From Microvirga sp. (lineage in GTDB: Bacteria > Pseudomonadota > Alphaproteobacteria > Rhizobiales > Beijerinckiaceae): a stretch of 54,958 bases of DNA. The position numbers were made by a program, and so were the translations under genes. Below the pieces are notes generated by a model that did no database searches, had not been told where the DNA came from, and saw only the letters and a list, made by a program, of their open reading frames with translations. Positions 1 through 8,954 of this stretch are shown in pieces. Location of the stretch: contig JAQSWQ010000021.1 of the NCBI GenBank assembly GCA_029266525.1, positions 1 through 54,958 of the forward strand, read 5' to 3'. How positions within the stretch are numbered: the first letter of the stretch is position 1; each line of letters starts with the position of its first letter.

Positions 1-48
1 GTGTCAAGCGCAGCGGGCGGGCACGAAATCCGCCAAGCTCACAATCAA

Positions 49-124
49 TGGTGGGCGGTGACGGGCTCGAACCGCCGACCCTCTCGGTGTAAGCGAGATG
101 CTCTACCAGCTGAGCTAACCGCCC
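49..124 (-). tRNA. tRNA-Val (anticodon TAC)
   Basis: Read on the minus strand this is a complete 76-nt cloverleaf. The 7-bp acceptor stem pairs GGGCGGT with ACCGCCC, the D arm is GCTC...GAGC, and the anticodon stem TCTCG/CGAGA closes loop CTTACAC, giving anticodon TAC (valine, GTA codons). The T arm carries TTCGAGC and has one G-U pair. The discriminator base is A and the CCA end is encoded in the DNA at 49-51. All arms were checked by hand. Confidence 0.97.
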
Positions 125-229
125 CCTTCCCACTTAGAAACAGACGGCGCTCGACGCAAGCGACGGCGCTCGAGCCGGCGGGCCCTGGCCGGCCAGCGCT
201 ACCCCCGATGGCCAGCCTTGTGCCGCGGC

Positions 230-1663
230 TCAGGTGGTCAAGCCGAGCCGGACAGAGGCCTCCGGCGCCGTCTTGGCCGAACAGCCGCAGCCGCTCTTCG
301 CTTGCGCTTTGGCCTGCGCGTCCGCCGCGCAGCACGCTTCGACCTCGGCCGGGGCCGGGCCGCCGCAGCACCCCGCCTCCGTCGTACCCGTCTCGAGGAA
401 GTCGGCCGAGCAGACGCCGGTTTCCGGCAGCACGAGGCGCACGTCGTTTGCCGCCGCAAGGTCGCCGGCAAGATAGGCGGCGATCGAACGCACCTGTTCG
501 TAACCGGTCGCCATCAGGAAGGTCGGCGCGCGCCCGTAGCTCTTCACGCCGGCGGTGAAGAAGCCCGGCTCGGGATGCGCGAGCTCGCGATAGCCGTGCG
601 GCGGCACCGAACCGCAGGAGTGAAGGTTGGGGTCGATCTCGGGCCCGAGAGCGCGAGGACATTCGAGCCACGGGTCGAGATCGAGGCGCAGCTCTTGCGT
701 GAGTGCGAGGTCGGGCCGCTGCCCGGTCGCGACGACGATGCGGTCGACCGGCCCGAGCGTCGCCTGCCCCTCGGAGGTGCGGCCGCTCACCACGAGGCCA
801 TCGCCGCGCTCCTCCACGGCTTGCGCCGAGAAGCCCGTGACAAGGCGCAGGCGCTGTCCGGCGACCAGCGCCTTGAGATCGCTTCCGAGCTTTCCGCGCG
901 CCGGCAGCTGATCGCCCGCGCCGCCGCCGAACACGCGCGTGAGGTCGCGGCTCCGCACCGCCCAGACGAGCTGCATGGCGGGCTCGCGCTCCGCGAGCCG
1001 GGCGAGATCGAGAAGCGCGTTCGCCGCCGAGTGCCCGCCGCCGATCACGGCGACCCGCCGGCCTGCGTAGGTCTCGCGCGCTCGGCCGAGCACGTCCGGG
1101 ACGCCGTAGGCGATGCGCTCGGAAAAACGCGCCTCGCCGATCGCCGGCAGCCCGTCCGCTCCCATCGGGTTCGGCTGCTTCCAGGTGCCGGAGGCGTCGA
1201 TGACCGCGCGCGCAAGCTCGGTGCGGGGCCCGGCCGCGCTCTCGAGGCGCAGCGCGAAAGGCCGGTCGCCGCGGTCGCGGCTGACGAGCTTGTCGAGGCC
1301 CTGCCGAGCGATGGCCACGACTCGCGTCCGGGTCCGCAGCGCCTCCTGGATGCGCGGCGTCGCGGCAAGCGGCGCGAGGTAGCGGTCGTAGAGCTCGCGG
1401 CCGGTTGGGAGCTCGTCCTCGGGCGGCGCCGTCCAGCGCTCGTCGGCAAGCAGCGCGGCGGCGGCCGGGTCCAGGTTGAAGCGCCAGGGCGAGAACAGCC
1501 GCACGTGGGCCCAGGCAAGCACATTCGCGGCGGCGCTTTCGCCTGATTCGTAGATGCGCACCGCGAGGCCGCGCCCGACCAGATTCGCGGCGGCGGCAAG
1601 ACCGACGGGTCCTGCGCCGATGATGGCGACCGGGAGCTCGTTCAGGGGATCATGCGGGTTCAC
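230..1663 (-). CDS. FAD/NAD(P)-binding flavoprotein with Cys-rich C-terminal tail, arsR-linked
   Basis: This is a two-dinucleotide-fold flavoprotein of about 477 residues. The FAD site is GAGPVG near residue 16, a second Rossmann motif (VIGGGHSAAN) lies mid-protein, and the FAD-domain motif VATGQRPD follows. The C-terminal tail is crowded with Cys (GCCGG, EACCAA and SGCGCS), which suggests thiol or metalloid binding. The GTG start at 1663 is preferred over an in-frame start further upstream because AAGGAGG lies just 5' of it. The start overlaps the end of arsR by 14 bp, so the two genes are translationally coupled and probably both respond to the metalloid. Similar flavoproteins occur beside arsR in rhizobial arsenic loci; the exact reaction is unknown. 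A role in arsenite or thiol redox chemistry is inference. Confidence 0.8.
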   Translation of the reverse strand: MNPHDPLNELPVAIIGAGPVGLAAAANLVGRGLAVRIYESGESAAANVLAWAHVRLFSPWRFNLDPAAAALLADERWTAPPEDELPTGRELYDRYLAPLAATPRIQEALRTRTRVVAIARQGLDKLVSRDRGDRPFALRLESAAGPRTELARAVIDASGTWKQPNPMGADGLPAIGEARFSERIAYGVPDVLGRARETYAGRRVAVIGGGHSAANALLDLARLAEREPAMQLVWAVRSRDLTRVFGGGAGDQLPARGKLGSDLKALVAGQRLRLVTGFSAQAVEERGDGLVVSGRTSEGQATLGPVDRIVVATGQRPDLALTQELRLDLDPWLECPRALGPEIDPNLHSCGSVPPHGYRELAHPEPGFFTAGVKSYGRAPTFLMATGYEQVRSIAAYLAGDLAAANDVRLVLPETGVCSADFLETGTTEAGCCGGPAPAEVEACCAADAQAKAQAKSGCGCSAKTAPEASVRLGLTT

Positions 1664-2012
1664 GACGGACCTCCTTGCGGTGTCTTGGTACTGTCGGCGG
1701 GCATGCAACCGGGGGGCAGGCTTCGGGCGGGCCGCTGCAGCAATTCGCGGTGAGATAGGCGAGCAGCGCGTTCATGGTCTCGTAGCGCGCGGCATAAATG
1801 AGCGACCGTCCCTCACGCCGCACGCTGACGAGCCCGGCTTGGCGCAGGCGGTCGAAGTGGAAGGAAAGCGTGTTCGGGGGCAGCGCGAGCGCCGTCGCGA
1901 CCTGGCCCGCGGCCATGCCCTTCGGGCCGGCCTCGACGAGGAGCCGGAACACGTCGAGCCGGTTGTCCTGGGCGAGCGCGCCGAGCGCTCCGATGGCCGC
2001 GATCTTCTCCAT
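1650..2012 (-). CDS. arsR: ArsR-family metalloid-responsive repressor
   Basis: This 120-residue winged-helix repressor has the recognition-helix region PPNTLSFHFDRLRQAGLV (about 45-62) and the wing REGRSLIYA (about 67-75). The classical CxC of the plasmid ArsR type is absent from the DNA-binding helix. Instead Cys91, Cys92, Cys99 and Cys104 cluster at the C-terminus. This resembles the Acidithiobacillus ferrooxidans ArsR type, where three C-terminal Cys bind As(III). No Shine-Dalgarno precedes the ATG, and the -10 hexamer ends 7 bases upstream, so the mRNA is probably leaderless. It is co-transcribed with the overlapping flavoprotein gene and probably represses its own promoter. Confidence 0.9.
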   Translation of the reverse strand: MEKIAAIGALGALAQDNRLDVFRLLVEAGPKGMAAGQVATALALPPNTLSFHFDRLRQAGLVSVRREGRSLIYAARYETMNALLAYLTANCCSGPPEACPPVACPPTVPRHRKEVRREPA

Positions 2013-2048
2013 AGTTCAACTACTATCGAAATAAAAAGCAACTGTCAA
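2012..2048 (-). promoter_or_regulatory. arsR promoter with overlapping palindromic operator
   Basis: On the minus strand TTGACA (2043-2048) and TAGTAG (2020-2025) are separated by 17 bp, which puts the predicted +1 at or next to the A of the arsR ATG (2012). A perfect inverted repeat, TAGTT-N-AACTA (2012-2022), covers the space between the -10 box and the start codon. That is where an autoregulating ArsR would be expected to bind. The hexamers and palindrome are seen directly; operator function is inferred. Confidence 0.7.
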
Positions 2049-2300
2049 GCACTGTGCAAGGCGTGCCGAGGCCAAGCGGGTTGCTCCGGCATTTCGATTT
2101 TTAACCGCGATGCGTTTCGCGAGAATTGTTGCTCCCGCTCGTGCGATTTGTGGGTCGTGGTCCGGATATGACCGGAGATGTTTCCGGAATTGGCAGCACG
2201 CCCCATCGCCCCCGCTATCAACAGCCCTGCCCGGTCTTTGCGCTTGATTGTGACGAGGCTCTTGTCAACGTCACGACCGACCTGTCCTCGAGAGCCGTTC

Positions 2301-2492
2301 ATGTGTCCGGACGCCGACCTGACCGCCGTTGTCTACGACCCGCCCGCGCCCGACCTGCCCCACATCGCCGTGCTGTTCGATGCCGGTGGCGAGGTGGTTG
2401 CGGTGCGCCCGGTCGAGTCGATCGACGCCGGCGAAGCGGCGCTGGCGAGCCTGATCGGGCATATCACAACCGGCGAGCAGGCGACGGCTTGA
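2301..2492 (+). CDS. small hypothetical protein
   Basis: A 63-residue acidic protein starting [10 protein letters not shown]. An in-frame extension to 2178 exists, but its Arg/Pro/Ser-rich composition looks non-coding, so the internal ATG is preferred. Residues about 20-55 could form a small alternating strand/helix fold ([16 protein letters not shown]). I see no signal peptide, membrane segment or motif, and I do not recognise the family. It sits alone between the divergent arsR operon and uvrA. The SD (GAGAG) is weak. Confidence 0.5.
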   Translation: MCPDADLTAVVYDPPAPDLPHIAVLFDAGGEVVAVRPVESIDAGEAALASLIGHITTGEQATA

Positions 2493-2582
2493 GCCAGGCC
2501 GGTCGGACATGGCGAAGCGTGGCCGGATGCGCCAGCCGCGCGCGGTAGCTGTGCCCGCTCCACAAGCCACAGGGTTTGATTT

Positions 2583-2597
2583 GTGCTCCTTTTGTTC
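2583..2597 (+). promoter_or_regulatory. candidate LexA (SOS) box upstream of uvrA
   Basis: GTGC-N7-GTTC matches the alphaproteobacterial LexA operator GTTC-N7-GTTC with one mismatch in the left half. It lies about 110 bp upstream of the uvrA start, where SOS boxes of alphaproteobacterial uvrA genes are expected. The match is seen; LexA control is inferred. Confidence 0.6.
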
Positions 2598-2704
2598 TAG
2601 TCATGCAGAGGCGGACGCAACGCGTGATTCCCGCCCGCGGAGGCACTACATAGGCCTTTTCCTCTGACCGGCCCCCAGGGGCCGGAGGCGGCGATCCCGA
2701 ACAA

Positions 2705-5743
<3,039 letters not shown>

Positions 5744-5764
5744 CCGCGGGGAGCGATTTCAACG

Positions 5765-6483
5765 ATGTACCATGGGCACCTGCGTTCTTGGCTTGACTCG
5801 CTTAGGATGCGCTGGACCACGTTCGCCTATAACTTTGGCTGGTCCTCCTACGTCGCTTTTCTCGATGGCTGGATAGCCAAATGCGCGATGGGAATTCCGA
5901 TCATCGGATACTTGATCCTTTTCAACGATACCGTCTCGCAGCATGTTTCGTTCGACACCTTGGCTAGCGAGAACTCCCGTTTTGCGGGCGGCCTCTCCTC
6001 AACCGCTCGCCTGAAATTGCTTTACTTTGGCCTTATCCTGCTGGGCACTGCTAATATCGTCTATCGTCTAAGAAGACCATTCGTGTTCCGGGTCGGAACG
6101 AACGTGTTTGATTACGTGGAGCGCGCACTGCAGCACTTCACTGCGTCTGCTTATATCGACATTCACGGCACGATCCGCCATGAAGGGCATCACACTTTGC
6201 ACGGTAAGTATTACGACGCCGACTACGATGCATTCCTGGATATGGCACTCGGAAAGCGTGCCGGGACTCGGGGCCGCGATGCGGAAACTGCCAATTGGAG
6301 TGAGGCGAAGAAGCGGTACGAAGAGCTCCTGCGTTCGATGCTGATAGAGAATTTCTATCGAAACAACGTGAAACGGAGGGGCTCACTCGCGGTGGCAGCC
6401 AGTCTGGCCGCCCGGGATATCTGCTGCTGCTCGTTCCAAGCCTGGACCTCTTTATCAAGGTCTTGATAGTGACATTGTCGTAA
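5765..6483 (+). pseudogene. lower-GC membrane protein, probable single-base frameshift near the 3' end
   Basis: The uninterrupted frame runs to 6466 (233 residues) and its last 17 residues (RDICCCSFQAWTSLSRS) look unnatural. If one C is restored in the CCC run near 6411-6413, the frame continues as APGYLLLLVPSLDLFIKVL and stops at 6483, giving a hydrophobic C-terminal helix. Two more membrane segments are visible: about 36-56 (AKCAMGIPIIGYLILF) and about 84-102 (KLLYFGLILLGTANIVYRL). A His-rich loop, HGTIRHEGHHTLHGKYY, lies about 134-150. Base composition is clearly lower in GC than flanking uvrA, which suggests acquisition. I do not recognise the family. A sequencing indel would explain the data equally well. 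Confidence 0.55.
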
Positions 6484-6502
6484 TCGCTAGTCTCTGCCCG
6501 TG

Positions 6503-6622
6503 ATGGTCGCGCCCTTCATGTGGCGCTTAGCGACAGGGACCACGAGTCCTGCGGTTCTGCTGACGGCCTATCAACCTGACCATGATCGCTGGACCGCCGA
6601 TTTCCTGAGGAGACGACAGTGA
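6503..6622 (+). pseudogene. 3' remnant of a DUF4258-like small toxin gene
   Basis: An in-frame stop at 6488 precedes a short frame ending VLLTAYQPDHDRWTADFLRRRQ. From memory, this resembles the C-terminus of DUF4258-type proteins (a TAYRPD...W...RRR pattern). Its TGA overlaps the GTG of the next gene as GTGA, as in a coupled toxin-antitoxin-like pair. The N-terminal two thirds is missing, and the lower-GC gene lies exactly where it should be. No database check was possible. Confidence 0.4.
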
Positions 6623-6831
6623 GACGCCGCAGGACCAAGCTGATCCGCGAAGGCCGTTACGCGGCCGAGATCGAGATCGAGCTTGAATACGACGAAGAGA
6701 GCTGGTCGCCGACGATGTCGCTCGACGACGCGCGCAAGCTGGAGTGGGTTCGTCTCGCCCTGCGCCGCGGCGACCACGCGGAGGCCGGAAAGGAGGCCCG
6801 CATCTTCGAACTCACGCCGCTGCCGGCGTGA
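6619..6831 (+). CDS. small hypothetical protein, likely antitoxin-like partner
   Basis: A 70-residue protein (M/V-RRRRTKLIREGRYAAEIEIELEYDEESW...) with a basic N-terminus, a beta-rich acidic middle and a helical part DDARKLEWVRLALRRGDHAEAGKEA. The GTG start is preceded by TGAGGAGA and overlaps the stop of the upstream toxin-like remnant (GTGA). Coupling to the DUF4258-like remnant suggests it was the second gene of a toxin-antitoxin-like pair. The function is not known and the protein is not assigned to a named family. Confidence 0.6.
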   Translation: MRRRRTKLIREGRYAAEIEIELEYDEESWSPTMSLDDARKLEWVRLALRRGDHAEAGKEARIFELTPLPA

Positions 6832-6942
6832 TCGGCTGAAGACCGTCGGGCTTCGATCTCGCGCCGCAACAGCCGGCCGGGATAATCGGAAGGATGGTCC
6901 TGCTCTCGTGCGAGGCGAACGGCTCATGCTATCCTCCGGCCC

Positions 6943-7140
6943 ATGACCGTTCAGGACATCGAGAACGCCGTCGCGCAGCTCCCGCCCGAGGAGCTTGCCG
7001 CCTTTCGCGCCTGGTTCGAGGCGTTCGACGCGGCGCGCTTCGACGAGAGAATCGCGCGCGACGCGGCGAGCGGCAGGCTTGATCAGCTCGCCGACGAGGC
7101 GCTGGCCGATCACCGCAGAGGCCGCTCGCGCGAGCTATGA
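6943..7140 (+). CDS. antitoxin of a ParE/RelE-type toxin-antitoxin pair
   Basis: A 65-residue, mostly helical, charged protein with the motif ENAVAQLPPEELAAFRAWFEAFDA and tail ADEALADHRRGRSREL, typical of the short antitoxins found before RelE/ParE toxins in Proteobacteria. No separate DNA-binding domain (ribbon-helix-helix or HTH) is evident. Its stop overlaps the toxin start by 4 bp (ATGA), which points to translational coupling. Confidence 0.75.
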   Translation: MTVQDIENAVAQLPPEELAAFRAWFEAFDAARFDERIARDAASGRLDQLADEALADHRRGRSREL

Positions 7141-7391
7141 GGCATTTCGCGAGCCCGGGCTTCTGGGCCGCCTACGAGAAGCTGCCGGAGCAAGTACGCG
7201 AGCTCGCCGATCGGAACTACGCCCTCCTGAAGGCGGACCCGCGGCATCCGTCGCTGCACTTGAAGAAGATCGGCCGCTTCTGGTCCGTGCGGGTTGGGCT
7301 CCGCTATCGGGCGCTCGCGGTCGAGGTCGAGGACGGCCTTCTCTGGTTTTGGATCGGTTCGCACGCGGACTACGACGCGCTGATCCGCTAA
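7137..7391 (+). CDS. RelE/ParE-family toxin
   Basis: An 84-residue basic protein with the RelE/ParE layout. An N-terminal helix (SPGFWAAYEKLPEQVRELADRNYALLK) is followed by HPSLHLKKIGRFWSVRVGLRYRALAVEVED, where the conserved Arg residues of the central strands are present. The C-terminal strand is LLWFWIGSHADYDALI. RelE homologues cleave ribosome-bound mRNA and ParE homologues poison gyrase; the sequence alone does not decide which applies. The stop codon lies inside an inverted repeat shared with the convergent hydrolase gene. Confidence 0.82.
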   Translation: MRHFASPGFWAAYEKLPEQVRELADRNYALLKADPRHPSLHLKKIGRFWSVRVGLRYRALAVEVEDGLLWFWIGSHADYDALIR

Positions 7392-7398
7392 TCAGCGC
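7377..7398. terminator. shared inverted repeat spanning the convergent toxin and hydrolase stops
   Basis: GCGCTGAT (7377-7384) and ATCAGCGC (7391-7398) form a perfect 8-bp stem with loop CCGCTA. The toxin stop TAA (7389-7391) and the hydrolase stop (7392-7394, TGA on the minus strand) both fall inside it. There is no U-tract, so intrinsic termination is uncertain. The position suggests insulation between the convergent genes. Confidence 0.55.
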
Positions 7399-8300
7399 AC
7401 CCAATCCCTCACAAACTCCCCTGCCCGCTCCAGCGCCTTCCGCCCCTCCTCCAGCCGCGCGTTCCACAGCGGCCAGGCATGGATCATGCGCGGCCAGATC
7501 TCGAGCGTCACCGCGACCTCGGCGGCGCCCATCGCGGCGGCGAGACGCGTCGCGTCGGCGAGCAGCGTCTCGGCCGAGCCGACCTGGATCAGCGTCGGCG
7601 GGAAGCCGGAGAAATCCGCGAAGAGCGGCGAGATCAGCGGGTCGGTGCGGTCGAGCGGAGCCGGCGCGTAGGCGTCGGCGAGCTCTTCGAGATAGGGTTT
7701 GTGGATGAGCGGATCGTCGGCGTCTTTCGTGGTGAGCGTTGAGCCCGACAGGGTGAGGTCGGTCCAGGGCGAGGCGAGCCAGAGGCAGGCGGGCCCTTCC
7801 TCGCCCGCGGCGCGCAGGCGGCTCACCAGCGCGAGCGCGAGGTTCGCGCCGGCGCTGTCGCCGCCGAGCGCGATCGCGCCGGCCGCGATCCCCTGCCCGC
7901 GCAGGAAGCGCCAGGCGGCGAGCGCGTCCTCGTGCGCGGCAGGATAGGGATGCTCGGGCGCCAGGTGATAGCCGATTGCGAGCGTGCGCATGCGCGCCGC
8001 GCGGCCGGCCTCGGTCGCCAGGCGGCGATGGCTCACGATCGAGCCCGCGCAATAGCCGCCGCCGTGGAAAAACATCAGCACGCGCGAGGGCTCGGCGCCG
8101 GGCGCGAGCGACCACTCGCCCGGCACACCGCCGCAATCGACCGGCTCGCCGCTGATGTCGTCGGCGACCGGCCACACGGCGCCGACCTCGTCGAGCCGCA
8201 CCCGCCGCTCGGCCCAGCCGACCGGGCGTGGCTTTGCCGCGAGCATCGCCCGGATGGCGTCGATCCCGTCCTTTGCCACGGTTCGGCTTCCGTTGCCCAT
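7392..8300 (-). CDS. alpha/beta hydrolase, hormone-sensitive-lipase type
   Basis: An esterase or lipase of about 302 residues. The oxyanion-hole motif is HGGGY, the nucleophile elbow GGDSAGANLA holds the catalytic Ser, and GSAETLLADA followed by MIHAWP supply the acid region and His. The fold covers the whole protein with no added domain. The ATG at 8300 (MGNGSRTVAKDG) is chosen because the possible extension upstream is low-complexity and lacks an SD; the start is uncertain. The substrate cannot be told. It is convergent with the toxin gene and transcribed away from the structured RNA locus. Confidence 0.85.
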   Translation of the reverse strand: MGNGSRTVAKDGIDAIRAMLAAKPRPVGWAERRVRLDEVGAVWPVADDISGEPVDCGGVPGEWSLAPGAEPSRVLMFFHGGGYCAGSIVSHRRLATEAGRAARMRTLAIGYHLAPEHPYPAAHEDALAAWRFLRGQGIAAGAIALGGDSAGANLALALVSRLRAAGEEGPACLWLASPWTDLTLSGSTLTTKDADDPLIHKPYLEELADAYAPAPLDRTDPLISPLFADFSGFPPTLIQVGSAETLLADATRLAAAMGAAEVAVTLEIWPRMIHAWPLWNARLEEGRKALERAGEFVRDWVR

Positions 8301-8417
8301 GAAGTAGACCAGCCGGCCTTCAGGCGGCGAGAGTAGCGGCGCCTTCGTCGCACACCAACCGCCTCCCGGGCCGAGCCCGGGCATGATGGCTTAAAGAGCC
8401 GGGGCCGGAGAAAGCGC

Positions 8418-8447
8418 TTGACAAGCTCTGGATTTTAGTCCTAATCT
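8418..8447 (+). promoter_or_regulatory. strong sigma70-like promoter of the structured RNA locus
   Basis: TTGACA (8418-8423) preceded by GC, an 18-bp spacer and TAATCT (8442-8447). The expected start lies about 8452-8456, at the 5' arm of the first RNA hairpin. There is no open reading frame with an SD directly downstream. Confidence 0.7.
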
Positions 8448-8451
8448 GCGC

Positions 8452-8775
8452 CCCATCCCGTCCGCCGGGGGACGCTCTCGCGAGGCGTCGTTAGGGTGGG
8501 ATGGGAGCGGCGCCTGCGGCCGGGGTCACGCGAACCCCGGGCCCGGGAGGCCGGCTGGGACGCCGGTCCATGGAGATCCGACCGGCCCCGTACTACGGCG
8601 GGGCTGCTCCTTCGGGAGCTAGGGTGCGGAGCTCGGGGACGGCCGGTCGGACTGACCTGCGCGGTGCCGCAAGCCCGCCCGGGGAGGCGCGACCGGAGGA
8701 CCCGAGAGCCGCCGGGAAGTGCGGAAGGCCTTGGGACAGAAAAGCCGCGCAGGGCGCCAGGTGTCTGGCGTTCTA
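8452..8775 (+). ncRNA. candidate structured non-coding RNA, family not recognised
   Basis: About 320 nt follow a strong promoter, without a convincing coding frame. Stems seen by hand are: CCCATCCC (8452-8459) with GGGATGGG (8498-8505); CCGGGGT (8520-8526) with ACCCCGG (8534-8540); CCGGC/GCCGG (8551-8566); GCCCCG/CGGGGC (8585-8604); GCTCC-TTCG-GGAGC (8606-8619), a C(UUCG)G tetraloop; a perfect long-range 10-bp helix CCGACCGGCC (8578-8587) with GGCCGGTCGG (8641-8650), which competes with the 8585 stem for 3 bases; and a perfect 9-bp helix CCTGCGCGG (8656-8664) with CCGCGCAGG (8745-8753). A 3' hairpin CGCCAG-GTGT-CTGGCG (8755-8770) follows. I looked for the hallmark motifs of tmRNA, RNase P and SRP RNA and did not find them. 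It may be a known family I cannot recall. Confidence 0.65.
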
Positions 8776-8954
8776 AAAAAATTGTGAGCCGGCCCTGGCG
8801 TCCTGCTCCCCCGCTGTTTGACATCGCAACGCCTTCGCCCGGGAACGCCCGGGGGATTTGGCGCGCCTGATTTCGGACCGGTCCCCCTGCCGGCCGCAGC
8901 GCGCGAACCTTGGGACGGCGACCTCCTCATCCAACCATCGGCGAGGCTCCTCGC

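Noticed and set aside
8452-8775. tmRNA, RNase P RNA, SRP RNA or a known riboswitch
   Set aside because: I looked for the ANDN-type tag and T-loop of tmRNA, the AGGAAAGTCC and P4 motifs of RNase P, and the GGAAGCAGCC arm of SRP RNA. None is present on either strand, and no downstream gene on the same strand would need a riboswitch.
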